From Amborella trichopoda (Eukaryota > Streptophyta > Magnoliopsida > Amborellales > Amborellaceae), in NCBI RefSeq assembly GCF_000471905.2, contig NW_006499751.1, forward strand, positions 4,635,775 to 4,699,774: DNA of 64,000 nt. Direction: 5' to 3'. Of this stretch, positions 1-12,600 are shown in pieces; position 1 is the stretch's first letter; each line of letters opens with the position of its first letter. The notes under the pieces are model-generated. The model saw nothing but the letters and a program-made list of their open reading frames with translations. It made no database searches and was not told the DNA's origin. Made by a program: the position numbers and the translations under genes.

Positions 1-199
1 AAGCGAGCTAAGTAATCTTGGCACAACAACATTACTGTTAGACGATAGGATTTCCATTAAAGGCTAACCTCAATTCCTCTTAGTCGAATGGAAGGATGAC
101 CAAGTGATGGTTATGGGGGAAAGAATGAAGTACGAGAAAACGGGAATAGACAGAAGGAGGGAGAAGAGACGAGAGGATAAAAGAGAGAGGGAAGGAAGA

Positions 200-1000
200 T
201 GCAGTTGGTGTTAGATATTATCGACTGTTTCAAAAGAGAAGAGAGAAAGAAGTCTGCACAAGGCCTTGCTTATTGTGTCAAAAGAGAAGAAAGAAAGAGG
301 TTGGCACTAGGCTTCGCCGACTGTGTCAGATGAGAAGAGAGGAAGCAGTCGATGCTAAGCTTCATCGACTGTGTCAAATGAGAAGAGAGGAAGATAACCA
401 ACTGGCATTAGGCTTATGTTGGTTTCAATGGGAGAGAAGCAAGGGAGAGAGGTTGAGCCGACATTAAGCTTCACCGACTGTGATAAGAGAGGAGAAAGAA
501 ATCCAATCGGCACTATGGTTTGCCGATTGCATTTAGAAGAGAAGAGGGAGAAATTCACCCTGCACTAGGCTTCGCCGACTATGACACGAAAGGAGAGAAA
601 ATTCAACCGATGCTAGGGTTCGTCGATTGCATTAGAAGAAAAGAGAGAGAAATTCACCCGATACTAGGCTTCACTGACTGTGATAAGAGAGGAGAGAGAA
701 ATCCAATCAATGCAAGGGTTTGTCGATTGCAGTAGAAGAGAAGAGAGAGAAATTCACCCAATACTAAGATGAAGGAAAAGGAGAGAGAACCCTACTCGGT
801 GCTAGGAATGAAAGAAGAGGAGGAGAGAAAAAACCCCACCCGGTGCTGAGATGAAAGAAGAAGAGGAGAGAGAAAACCCCACTCGATGTTAGGGATAAGA
901 GAAGAAGAGGAGAGAGAGCACGCCACCTAGCACTGAGGATGAAAGAGAGGAGAGAGAGAACCAACTAGCGTTAGGCTTACACCAGTTGTGATGGGGAGAG
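200..1000. repeat. Hairpin array of L1
   Basis: About 16 units of 40-60 bp are separated by GAGAGA-rich linkers, and many units form a stem-loop. A perfect 9-bp stem occurs at 346-371 (CAGTCGATG / CATCGACTG, loop CTAAGCTT). Another perfect 9-bp stem with different arms is at 504-529 (CAATCGGCA / TGCCGATTG, loop CTATGGTT). A 7-bp stem AACCAAC / GTTGGTT lies near 398-425. Several units past 760 have lost one arm. Confidence 0.8.
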
Positions 1001-1106
1001 AGATAGAGATGAAAAGAAGAGAGAGAAAGGGATAGAGATGAGAAGAATAGAGAGAAAGAGATAGAGATGACAATAAGAGAGAGAAAGAGGGAGGAGAGAG
1101 AAAGTT

Positions 1107-1258
1107 ACCACCTAAAGGGTACCGACCCTTTTTTTCTCTCTCCTCTCTCTCTCTCTCCAAGATGTACTCACAAGCTCAAGCAAAAATGAAATTTCTATTG
1201 AATGATCAAAGAATGAACCGAGGGTCTTTTTACAATGAGGCAGTGCTTGTTTATATAG
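1107..1258 (-). promoter_or_regulatory. L1 core promoter and splice-donor-like site
   Basis: On the minus strand a TATA box (CTATATAAAC, 1250-1258) is followed about 60 bp downstream by a degenerate poly(A) signal (AATAGA, near 1191-1196) and then by a donor-like GTG/GTAACTTTC site (GT at 1108-1107). The TATA, poly(A), donor order recurs at matching positions in L2, L4, L6 and L7, which is why this is read as the R region of the LTR. Confidence 0.65.
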
Positions 1259-4200
1259 AATTGGGCCCAAACATGGTTGGATTGATCAAAATTAAACCTA
1301 ATTGATGAAAATTAAGATTTAATTGAATTAAAAGAAATTGTAAAAATGGGTGCAAAAGGATTGTTTTGCCCCTGCCTAATAATGTGTGGAATTTCAAAAT
1401 AGTCCACGCTGCTGCTCGAGATCTTCTGTGATCTTCCATGGTTGACCTAGGGTTATTCTGATGCCCGTTTGTTCGAAAGATTATTTTTTTCTTGTAGGGC
1501 TCCACATGGCAATCGTTTTGATACCAATTTTGAACTATGGATCGTGTTTCGAACCACGATCATGAGACTTGAAATTTTGCTTGAATCTTGAAAACTTCGG
1601 ATCGATTGTGTGCTCATTCCTTGATGTGTCTTTGTGATTTCTTCACTGAATCACATTGAGCATGCCGTCACGATCACATTGCAACAAACGCAGCTCGATT
1701 TCGTGTCCGGATGAAGATTTTGTCGTCTTGCGTTTTTGGCTGGAATATTGAAATCTGGTGGCCGGAATTTATAGCAGATTTGATGCCTGTGTGTGTCAAC
1801 TCCAAACGTTCATTGTATGTGGGGTTCGGACCAGAGATAGCGTCGAACCTCACGCACATAATGCAATTGATTTCGTGCCGATCGGGTATGCGAGCGTTGT
1901 GATTCGGCTGCTCGAACGAGGCATGAGACGGCTGAATTTTCTACAACTTCTTTCATAGACATTGAGTTTTTCTCCCTGCTTGGGCATCATCGCGGGGTGT
2001 ACCACATATCGAATTGTTCGTCTTGATGAGACGAACACGCTCATCAAATTTGGGAGAGATCCGACTTAGAACAGCTGAGATATAGGCCCCGAAATTGACT
2101 GCCCGTGACTGTAAAAATAGCCACCTTTTATGGTGTTTTAGTGCAGGGTGGCCACACGAGAATAGTGTGCGGTTTACCCTTTTTCAGTATTTTACCCATA
2201 ACTTTGTCTTGGAGGCTAAAACTTGACCCATAGGGGTTTTTGACTGTGGCGAATTTAATGGCTATGGTCCCACAGCTGCTTGATGTACCAAAAGTATAGC
2301 GTTAGTTATGAGGTCCATTCAGGGTGCTAGAGACTGATTTCACTGAATATGTTTCTTTGTGTTCACTGCCTTAGACATGTTTGATTATGATGAAACTCGA
2401 CAGGTGGTCTTTTGAAGTGCTGATGAAGATCTTGACCAATTATGGGGCCATTATGAGACTGTTAGGAATTTCCACTATTTTTTAGGCTTTATTGACCCGC
2501 TTCCTACTAGGGACCAAGGTGCTGGAAAATACGTTCAAACAGCTTGCCGCGTCGACTGTTGTGCTTCAAGAGAAGCGAGAAGGACAATCATTTGGAAAGT
2601 TTCCTTCGGCTCTTATGGTTTTCTTTCCTAGCCACAGGGCCACGTGAACACCGAGGAGATTCACGTAAGGACGTAACTAGGCTTCTCAGATGTAGGGATG
2701 CATTGTTCGTGGGTCCGTCCATGGAGACTTTAGGGGGAGAAGAGACATTTTTTAGGGATCTTGTCAAAGTCCTCACCCTCGTGCGGAGTGTTTGTGATTA
2801 TGAATCTAAGGATTTTGTACGGACCTCGTCAGTCAGAGTCAGGCCCGTTTGGCAATTAAGTGCCATATTGAAGGGTATCATTCCAATTGGTCTGAGTTTG
2901 TTGGTTTTCTTTGGTAGGCACTGCTTGTTGCTACACCAGGTTTTCTTTTGACATTCAAAGTACTACTTTGGGTCTCGTCTACCGAGTCCAATCTGGGGCA
3001 GGTTCTGTTAGCCGATCTCGAAGGTCTAGTCATGCCATCTTGGAGAGTTGAAGTCTCTGGCAGGTTCTCCCCTTTCTTTGTCAGTTTCTTACCTCTGTAG
3101 TGTTTGTGTTTTTTTTTTGGCTGGAGAGCCCTTTGTTAGCGCTCGTCTGCATCTAGCACCAATGTTCCTTGACGAGTAGGGTACCTTAGTTTATTGAGAT
3201 GACCAGCTCTGGGTACTACCATCCCTACCCATTACTGTGTAGTTCGCCACATAGCAGGTCCAAAGTCATGGCTAACTTAGCCTTCTCGAGGCGTCTCCTT
3301 CATCTTAGAAATATGTTTGTAACCTCTTGGGAATGATGCTCTTTTTCATGAGACTTGTCTTGCCGTCTGGGCTAGTCTTCTGTCTTTCAAGTCCTTTTGC
3401 AACTGGACTCAGACTGTCATAATCTTTTCCTTAAAGCTCATATTTTTAGAGTCCTGGTATTTATGACACCAGGGATTATCTTCTTTTGAGTGAGGGCTGA
3501 AGCCGCCTGTTGAGACGAGTGCTGCATCAACCTGTTTATTGGTCCAAGTGTCCTTTACGAATTTTCACTTGAAATTGGGAAGTGGCACCATAGAGACGGT
3601 TGTCACCAACTTCGTTTTTAATTTTGTGGCTCTTTTACCCTTAGCCTTTCGGCTATGTCCACCCTTTTCATCCATTTTTACTCACGATGCCCTTTTGGGT
3701 TTTCACCGTGCCCAATTTTTATTCACGAAACTCTTTTACTCATGGTTACATGACCATGCTCATACGTCATTTTTAATCATGATGTTCCCTTGTTCAGGTA
3801 TACACCATACCTGTTATTCTTTCTCTTTTTCTTTTGTGGGGGTGTGTTTAGGGTCATGCCTCCGAGACCTGTGCAAAGCAATTTAACGTCATGCGGCCAG
3901 AACATTCACTATGGTTTAACGTCAGCTGGACCATGATAGTGATGAATGACAGTCTATGAAGGCCATGGAGTGAGTATGATGGTGGTTTGATTCACTTGGG
4001 GAGATGGCTCAAGTCTACCTACGAAAAATGGATGATGTATGAAATGTGAGTGGACGATGGTGACCAACTAACATACAACAATTTTTTATGGCAAGATGGT
4101 TTGCCATTTTTTGAGCACGGGTGAGACTCACTGGGGAATGATGTATGGTGGTAAAGTGAATGGACTCGCTAGGGTGTAATGAAGGTGGCGCGGGCACACT

Positions 4201-4279
4201 AACAGGTAGGTTAGGGAAGGCGTGCGTGAAAGTGCATGTAAAGGCATGTGCACGTATGTGGGGTAAGTTTATGGTCATA

Positions 4280-5000
4280 CCTCCTGGACCTGTGCAGAAT
4301 AGTTTATCGTCATGTAGGTAGGACGTGCACTATGGTTTAAGGTCATACAGCTGGACCGTGGTTATGCAGCTTAATGTCATACAACTAGGACCATGCAATT
4401 TAAGGTCATGCAACTAGACCTCCGCTACAGTTTAAGGTTATATAGTTCAAACCATGGTGTCGAGCCTTGTATCATCATGTGGCTAGGACGTGTACTATGG
4501 TTTAAGGTCATACAGCTGAACCGCGGTTATGCAGTTTAAAGTCATACAACTAGGACCGTGCAGTTTAAGGTCATGCAACTAGACCTTCGCTACAGTTTAA
4601 GGTCATATAGTTCGGACCATGGTGTCGAGCCTTTTATCATCATGCGACTAGGACGTGCACTATGGTTTAAGGTCATAGAGTTTGGACCATGGTGTTGCAG
4701 TTTAAAGTCATACAACTAAGACCGTGCAGTTTAATGCTGTGCAACTAAACCTCCGCTACAGTTTAAGGTCATATAGTTCAGACCTTGGAGTTGTAGTTTA
4801 AAGTCCCACAATTACGATCATGCAGTTTAAGGTCATGCCACTAGACCTCCGCTATAGTTTAAGGTCATATTGTTTGGACTATGGAGTTTAGGGTAGTGCA
4901 TCTAGACCAGGGCTACAGTTTAAGGTCATGCAATTTGGACCATGGAGTTTAGGGTCGTGCATCTAGACCAGGGCTGTGCAGTTTAGGGTCGTGCAGCAAG
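4280..5000. repeat. U3 tandem array of L1
   Basis: Irregular tandem repeats are built on the motif GTTTAAGGTCAT followed by CAACTAGACC or CAGCTGGACC variants. They are more diverged than the equivalent array in L3. In RNA sense the array lies upstream of the promoter. No coding function is seen. Confidence 0.75.
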
Positions 5001-5464
5001 GACCGTTGTGTGGGTCGCCATGTAGGGGGAGCCGCATGGGGAATAGGTCTGTGGATTGTAATCCGACTCCCTAGGGATAAAATGGCTAAGTCCATTCACA
5101 AACTGAGGGCTCAGATGGAAATGGTGACCTGACGAAGGATGACCAACAAAAGTGGATTTCACTATGGTTTAAGGGGGAGCATACTCTCTGGGGTAAAAGA
5201 TGAGACTGACTCCCTGGGGATGCGATAGCTTAGTGTGAAACGGACCAACTGGGAATTGAAGAGGTGAGAATGACCTTAACTCCACTGGGGATAATGGGCT
5301 GCAGTATGGGTGAGACTCCTACTGGAGGATGAGGGACAGCTTCTGACTCCATTGGGGACGTCACAGTTTGGATGCAATGGTCCGGGTGCGAGTCCACTAG
5401 GTATGACACTACACGACTTGGGTGCAACTCCACTAGGGATAGTGGTAGGGCATTATAGACACCC

Positions 5465-6545
5465 TTTAAATCTGGCAAGTTCTATGGTTTTCTTAGACCC
5501 TTATGATCAATTTGGCCTAGTAAACCCAAAATCCATAGGTCACACAATTTACCCTGTGAGCCGGAACCATTCTACTAGGCCAAAACCCAGTAGATGCCTG
5601 TTTTGAGTCGGAATCCAGTAAACGCGCTGTTTTACGAAAAAGATCATTAAAAATAGTAAGAAAATTCGTTTTGACCCAAATTTTCTCTGAGAGCTTCACA
5701 AGAGGCTGAGGAAGGCACCCAAATTGAAAAACACAATTTGAACAATATTTGGTTTGGGCAACACCAGGTGTGCCGCCTAGGCGACACAGGGCATGTCGCC
5801 CAAGTCATTCTGCAAATGCCCTATTTTACCAAATAAATCATTAAAAAGAGTAAAAAAATCTATTTTGACCCAAAGTTTTTTTTGGTAGCTTCACAAGAGG
5901 CTAAGGAACACATAAAAAAAGAAAATTTTCAATTTGGAGCCTTTTTTATTTGTGAGACATGGGGCATGCCGCCCAAACCCGTTTTTCCCCAAACGTGTTT
6001 TTATCATTTTTCATGCTTTTAGGGATATCTTGAAGGTGGTTTGGACTAGTGATGATATCCGCATCGGTCAAATCTGAATTTTAAAAAATTAAAGATTGGT
6101 TTGACTAAGGGATTTGGTTGTTACAGGATAACTCTGCCCCAACAAATCCCTCGTTCAGATGATCTCACTTTGGGTGACCCTAAAAGGATGAAAGACAAGA
6201 GGGTTGAAAAGGATGAGACTTTTGAGAAATTTTAGGCTGGAAGAGAAACCCTAGGAGAGTAGAGAAACCTTCCCTGAGAAAACCCTAACTCTCATCATAA
6301 GCCTCCTGAGTAAACCTAGATCTCTAGGGCATAACAACCCTAGTTATAGAATCATCTCTAGGGCACAACCACCCTGGACATCACAGATCTGCTGGTCAAC
6401 ATCCGGATCAGAGAGGCAAAGAGGATGTTGGTGTTGATACGGGTGAGCCCTCGAAGGCTCGGGAGTCCTAGGCCATCCGGCCCGATTTGGTATCGTTTGT
6501 TTCCTTTTTTGTAATTTTTTATTTTATTTTGATCTTATTTTGATT
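5465..6545 (+). mobile_element. LTR fragment of family F (first copy)
   Basis: This stretch aligns by eye with 61118-62170 and is unrelated to the giant-LTR family. It contains an internal duplication of about 70 bp (5641-5712 and 5835-5910, both with TTCACAAGAGGCT) and a near-perfect palindrome GTGCCGCCTAGGCGACAC at 770 bp into the 5-kb line (5770-5787). The second copy carries an LTR end and a primer-binding site, so this piece is most likely the body of an LTR truncated before its 3' end. It joins giant-LTR sequence on both sides. No gene is present. Confidence 0.65.
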
Positions 6546-7693
6546 CATGATTAGACATGTCTAAGGCAATGAACAAAAAGAAATAATTTCAAAAAAATTG
6601 GCCTCTAACACCTCTAAATGGACCCCATAGCTAGAACTATTTTTTTGGTACGTCAAATCATTGTGGGAACCACCACCATTAGATCCGGCAAGGTTGAAAA
6701 CCCCTATGGGTCAAGTTTTGGCTTAATCGGGCACTCCATGACTAACTTATGGGTAAAATACTGAAAAGGGGTACGCCACACACTATTCTCATGTGGCCAC
6801 CTTGCACCAAAACACCATTAAAGGTGGTTGCTTCACAGCCACGAGCAGTGACTTTCAGAGCCTATATCTCACTCGTTCCAAGTCGGATCACACTCAAATT
6901 TTGTGAGCATGTTTGTCTCTTCATGACAAGTGTTTTGATATGTGGTACAATTCATGACGATGCTTGAGCAGGGAGAAAAACTAGAGAGAAGTTGCTGATC
7001 CATGAAGAAAGTTGCAGAAAATTCAACAGCAGCATGCCTCACTTTGACGGCCAAATCACGACGTTCGCATACCTGATCTTTACGAAACTAATTGAATTAT
7101 GTGCATAAGGTCTATGGAAATCTCTAGTCAGAACCCCGTATATGATGAATAGTTGGATTTCACACATGAAGGCGTTGAAGCTGCTGTAAATTCCGACCAC
7201 GTGATTTCAAGATTCCGGTAAAAAACTCAAGATGACAAAATCTTCATCCGAACACAAAATCGAGCTGCATTTGTTGCAATGTGATCGTGACAACATGCTC
7301 AGTGTGATTCAGTAAAGAAACTAAAGAAAAAAAAATCAAGAAATGAGCACACAATCAAGCCATAGTTTTCAAGATTAAAGCAAATTTCAAGTCTCATGAT
7401 CATGACTTCAAAACGTGATTCATGGCTTGAAGTTGGTATCAAATAGATCGTCATGCCGAGCCATATAAGAAAACAATCATCTTTCGATCAAATGGGCATC
7501 AGAACAACCCCGGATCAATCATGGAAGATCACACAAGTTCTCGAGCAGCAGCAGGGACTGTTCTGGAATTCCACACATTGTTAGGCAGGGGCAAAACAAT
7601 CTTTTTGCACCCATTTTTAGAATTTCTTTTAATTCAATTAAATTTTAATTATGTTCAATTCTAGATAGTTTTTTAGCGTCCACGCATGGGCCC

Positions 7694-7770
7694 TATTATA
7701 TATAAACATACAAAGCCAAATTGTAAAAAACAAAAAGGACCTTCGGTTCAATTATTTATGATTCAATAAA
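7694..7770 (+). promoter_or_regulatory. L2 TATA box and poly(A) signal
   Basis: TATTATATATAAACAT at about 7694-7709 is followed 55 bp later by a perfect AATAAA (7765-7770) inside GATTCAATAAAATTTC. The spacing matches L4, L6 and L7. Transcription would run rightward through U5 toward 9140. Confidence 0.65.
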
Positions 7771-7852
7771 ATTTCAATTTTTTCTTGAGTTTGTGGGGGC
7801 GTCTTAGAGAGAGAGAGGAGAGAGAAAAAAAGGGTCGATACTCCTCAATGAG

Positions 7853-8871
7853 GTAATTTTCTCTCTCCTCCCCTCTTTTAATCTCTATCTCTCTTTCTCT
7901 CTCTTCTTCTCATCTTTATCTCTCTTTCTCTCTCTTCTTCTCATCTCTATCTCTCTCTTCTTCTCATTTCTATCGTTCTTTCTCTCTTTTCTTCTCAACT
8001 CTATCGATCTTTCTCTCTCTTCTTCTCGTCTTTCTCTCTCTTTCCACTTTTCTTCTCATCTTTATCTCTCTTTCTCTCTTCTCCTAACACAGCCGGTGAT
8101 GCCCAGCGCCACCTATGTCCTCTCTCTCTTCTTCTCCTAACACAGCTGGTGATGCTCAGCACCGCCTGTGTCCTTTCTCTCCTAACACAATTGGTGATGC
8201 CCAATACCGCCTGTGTCCTCTCTCTCCTAACACAGCTAGTGATGCCCAGCACCTCTTGTGTCCTTTCTTTCCTCTTCTTCTAACACAGCCGGTGATGTCT
8301 AGTGCCACCTATGTCCTTTCTCTCCTCTTCTTCTAACATAGTTGGCGATGCTTAGTGTCATTTGTGTCCTCTCTCCCTTCTCTTTCTCTTATTCTTTCTA
8401 TTCTCTTCTTCTTCTCTTATCTTATTTGTTATTCTCTCTCTTTGATCTCTATATTTTATGTTATTCCTTTGTTTCATTAAGAAAGAGTCGAGATTAGCCT
8501 TCCATAGTAGTCCTGTCATTTCGCAGTAATGTTGTTGTGCCAGTCAGAGTTACTGTGCCTGCTTTATCGCAACGGCAGACTAACAATCATGTCTAGCTAG
8601 TCAATATTGGTACTGTCATCTAGTAGTAATTCTAATGAGCCGATCTGAGTTACCGAGCCCATTTTACTGCCATGCCAGGTCAATTACCTGCCAGTTTAGT
8701 CACTGTATGGATCTCCCCACCAAGTCAAATTTCTCTCTCCCCCATCTTTCTTCTCTCATTCTTCTCTTCCTCTTTTTGGATGTGCACACCCGCATACGTT
8801 CACCAAAAAGGCAAGGTGAGGTCTGTTGACTCACCTATCTCATAACCTTAGCCATATGTGTGTGATTGCAG
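7853..8871 (+). other. Predicted leader intron of L2
   Basis: Donor AG/GTAATTTTC (GT at 7853) opens onto an almost pure CT tract. The acceptor GTGTGTGATTGCAG ends at 8871, giving 1019 nt. Equivalent donors and acceptors occur in other LTR copies at matching places, and the intron body holds the hairpin array. Splicing is inferred from the conserved sites only. Confidence 0.5.
8085..8375. repeat. Hairpin array of L2
   Basis: Six units of about 45 bp follow the pattern AACACAG-Y-Y-GGTGATGCCCAG-CACC-GCCTGTGTCC, joined by TCTCTC linkers. The best unit (8140-8171) pairs over 12 positions (ACACAGCTGGTG / CACCGCCTGTGT, one mismatch and one G-T pair) around loop ATGCTCAG. The arms differ in sequence from those in L1, L6 and L7. 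Confidence 0.75.
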
Positions 8872-9140
8872 TAAACAGGATAATACAGGCCAAGGGAGGC
8901 GATTTCGAACCAGTTTTACTACTGAGGGGATTTCTTTGTATCTAAGAGGGTGCCCACGCGAGCCAGCCTGAGTAAGTCTCAACCCACCTAAAATTCTTCT
9001 CTCATCGGTTGGTCCACCTGCTCTTGTTGTTGAGCAAGGTTCCCGAGATAGCGATCTCAAAGTCCCAGGTCTCCTCGAAACCTGAGACGAGTGCCGCCCG
9101 ATCATCGAGATCTAGAGGGCGAGATCGAGGCACCTAACCA

Positions 9141-9642
9141 ACAAGGAAACAAACCGTCGCTGATGGTGGATGGTCTTGGAAAGGCGAACGGTCATCATTC
9201 CACACGTGTGAGGCTAAGACGTGGTGACAGTTTTCATGCGACGCAACGGGGCACTTGCAGAATCTGTAGCACGTGTAGGAGATTTGAACATGAGTTGGCA
9301 ATTGTCTTTTGAAGATATAGTCGGCGTTAGACATTGGTAAACACAATCGACGCTAAGAATTGGTGAACACAGCCGACGGTAGGTGTTGGTAAACACAGCC
9401 GGCGTTACGCATTAGCAAACACAATCAGCGCTAAGATTTGAGTGCACAATCGGCGTTGGCTGCCCATAAACATAGTCGATGCTAGAACTTCGTAAAAATA
9501 ATTGACGCTAGGCTTTTGGAAACACCATCGGCACTAAACCTCTGGCAATACAGCCCGCACTTTAACCACTTAAGACACAGCCGACGCTTATCTAGTACCT
9601 TTAGCAATTTTAATTTGGGGGTGAATCCTTGAGTCATTTATA
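9141..9642. repeat. Post-LTR stretch with CGGCGCTA-type minisatellite
   Basis: From about 9310 to 9600 a degenerate repeat of roughly 25-30 bp recurs (AACACAATCGACGCTAAGA, AACACAGCCGGCGTTACGC and similar). It resembles the arm-plus-loop half of the U5 hairpins and the array at 26050-26350. No primer-binding site is recognised at 9141. I see no gene in 9141-9642. Confidence 0.6.
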
Positions 9643-12600
9643 ATGGCTGAGTCTTCTTACCAAATTCCTGACATAAAGAACCTTCCGAGGGGAGGAGAGG
9701 TCGGTACCAATGAATTTACCGATGAGGCTTTAGTAAGGGGCAAGCCCATTTGGTTGACAGAGCCAGTATGCAAACCAGAGTGGCCTCTCAATGATACTTT
9801 TATCACTGACCCGGTTCATTTTGAAGTCCGAGAGGACAATGACGATAATGCCAGTATTACAGATGGGGTGGCACTCCTTCATTGTATGCACAGGAACATA
9901 GCTTATGGGGAGAACTTGCTCACCTTAGGAAAGTGAATGGCGCAAACAAGGGGCTAACGTGGTCAGGGAAAGGCCTTTGAATACCAGGGAAGCACCAAAT
10001 TTTAAAGGGATACTCTTCCTGGACCATCAGGGTGTTAGTGTCACACAAAAGCCTTCTTGAACGTGCTTCTTTACTAGCAGCGATTCAATGCTCGGCCAGC
10101 TACTATTATCGGTGCTCTAATACTATTAAGGTACTTCTTGAGACATGGAACCACATTAGCAATACCTGGCTTCTTGGGCATGGGGAAGTAAGAATCTCCT
10201 TATTAGATCTTCACTTCATTGGGGGGCCTTCTGTTGATCAGGGCCATGTATGACGAGTTCGTACCCTAGAACTCAGTCATCTTTGGTGGTGATGGCTTGG
10301 GGAGAGAAGAGCCACCTGCTAGTCTTCGAAAGGTTTTTGAGGTCTACCAATTACTCCATGCCCAATCTAGCATTGATCGGGTAACCTTCACCGAATGGGT
10401 GAAATTCTTTTGTGGGGAATACCTTGAAGGTACTCGAGGTACTCCAAGAGGAAGGCAGTTGTAAAGGGGACGCCTCCCGTCTATCAATCCAAGACCAGTG
10501 ATGACTGCATCTTCTTGGCCGCTTATTTGGCCTTATTTTTATGCAAGTTCGTGCTCCCTGGAGGGGCGGATGACATTTGTTCAGGTACCTTCTATGTGGC
10601 CCGCAACATGGCAAGAGGGCGTGAGTATGCCCTTGCCCAACCTGTTTTGTGCAATATATACCATGGATTAGGGGCCATCTCTCACGGAAAGGCTTACAAA
10701 GGCAAGGAGGGAGGGAAGGGCGTTGTCAGAGGAGAAGCATTCCCTTGGGACTTTAAGATTCCATTCCCCATCCATTATGTTTATAGGTGGCCAGGGGCCT
10801 ATTTCCCTACCACTTATGTCAGGTGTCAGGGCACAGGGGATAAATTGTGGCCCTTCTTGATGAGGATTGCTGGCCAAAAGGCTATCTTTCATAGCCAAGG
10901 GGAAGCTCGGGGCTTGTTTGGGAATGATTCCTTAAACATGCGTCGAGTCCCATTCCCTGTTGGAAGCTTCACCGATCGTGCTTTTATCGTTGAATTGGGG
11001 AGGCGGTGCTCTTATGACCATCAGGGAGTTAATGTTCATCTTGAGCATTAAAGGGGGAGTTTTACCTTATCGGACCCCACACAGTGCCAGATTGGAAAGG
11101 TATTTCCCTCATCGCTTCGCCCGTCAGCATGAGCATGATCAGAGCTGCCCTTTCTCTGTGTTTTACAAAAAGCATCGTGGAAGAATAAACACGGGGAAGA
11201 CAGAAGAGCTTGAGACTCTTCGTGAGTGCTGGTTACCAGGCCACATACAGATCGCTTGGTCCACATGTCTCGAAATGATAGAGATTAGCAAGTATGTGTT
11301 ACCTCACTTCGGCAGAAGTGTTTGAATGACTGAGGCTTATGCAAATTGGTAGCGAATTACCAGCTGAGGATACTGGGATGTTGATCACCCCTAGAAAGGG
11401 GAAACGACAACTGACATCAGGAGACTAGACAGAGGAGAATGGTGGATCCTTCTGCTCCTGACGAGGTCTTTGTTTTAGGATATCCCTCGAACTGGCAAGC
11501 TTTAGGGATTCCTCGAGAGATAGTGGCCGATGACTCCTCGCCACAATTTCTTACCATGAAAAAAAGAACTGGGAGCATCTTTGATAAACTTAGTTCCATA
11601 TTCGAATGGAGTGAGAGTTCCATATTGGAATGGAGTGAGGGCCGAAAGGTGCCAAGTCATGAGGGGCGTCCCATTTAGGGCTTGAACGCACTGATCAGGA
11701 GTGTTCCTCATAGTAGACGGACTGGAGGCCCTTCTCAAGGAGGGAGTTCTGAGGCGGCTGCTCCTCCTCTGGCAGGGGGAAGAAAAGGAACGATCTACCC
11801 CTACCAGCACTTGTGCACTGGCTCAAGTTGGTGGGCGTACTCGAAGATGTAGGGGTGTCAAACTTTCGGTGATCTCGGAACCATGAGGTAGCTCTTCCTC
11901 CTCTGATTTAGAAACTCCCTCAGTGTCACCTTCTGCACTTTCTCCACCATCTTCTGTTTCTCCTGAATTGTTTTCTTCTTCTTCAGAGAATGAGGTAAAC
12001 GACTCTGACCCTTTCGAGCCCATTGTTATTGCTTCTGACCAGGAAATGACTAAAAAACTTGGCGAGGCACCCCTAAATCAAAGGTAATTCCTGAGTCAGA
12101 TCTAGCTACCATAGAGACCAACGAGGCTAAAGGCCCTAGAGAAATTGCTCTAGGAAGGGAATCTGATAATGATGTGGCCTTTGTTCTTCAGGGGTTTAGT
12201 GCCCCGATTGAGGCAGGGATGGTGATTCAAGAAGAAGGGCCTATGGTTCATGATGGCCACGTGTCAAGAGGTTGCTGCCCCCGAGGGCACAGATCTTGAA
12301 GATGAAGGGGTCGAGCTTTTTGTGGCTGAGGTTCTGACTGTTGAACGTGCATGCTAGATGGAAGGAACCTTGGCTAATGATGAATTGGTGATCAATGAAG
12401 GCCAAAGGGAAGAGGCTGTTCCTGAACTTGCCAATGCTGACGTGGCAGTTTAAGAGGGTGAGAAATAAGGAGAGGAGGCTTCTTTAGAGAATGCTAAAAC
12501 AGAAGTGGTAGCCCCCATAGGCGAAGGTCAAGGCGACGAGGCTGGTATTGAAGAATCTAGGCAGGTTGAGGTTGGGGCTGCCTTTGGATCTAAGGTTCAA

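Larger units (their letters stand above)
1..5465 (-). mobile_element. Giant-LTR copy L1 (partial)
   Basis: This is an LTR of the giant-LTR family in minus orientation, cut by the window start so that its last roughly 560 bp are missing. From position 1 rightward it shows the U5 tail, the purine-rich (CT-rich in RNA sense) hairpin array (about 200-1000), the promoter-proximal module (about 1100-2540), the U3-proximal module (2540-3900) and the U3 array of GTTTAAGGTCAT-type repeats (about 4280-5000). The order is the same in L3 and L7. It ends against LTR fragment F near 5465. No coding gene was found in it; short open frames do not match any family I know and are not shared between LTR copies. 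Confidence 0.75.
6546..9140 (+). mobile_element. Giant-LTR copy L2 (partial)
   Basis: Plus-oriented LTR lacking most of U3: it starts inside the promoter-proximal module at an AGACATGTC site where fragment F ends. It then runs through the TATA box, the predicted leader intron with its hairpins, and the U5 tail to the TAACCA terminus at 9135-9140. The sequence after 9140 has no match to the Arg-type primer-binding site, so L2 may be a solo or 3' LTR rather than the 5' LTR of what follows. Confidence 0.75.

Noticed and set aside
2544-2951. 135-codon open frame in L1
   Set aside because: Lies in the U3-proximal LTR module; the homologous positions in L3, L7 and L8 are not open and no domain is seen.
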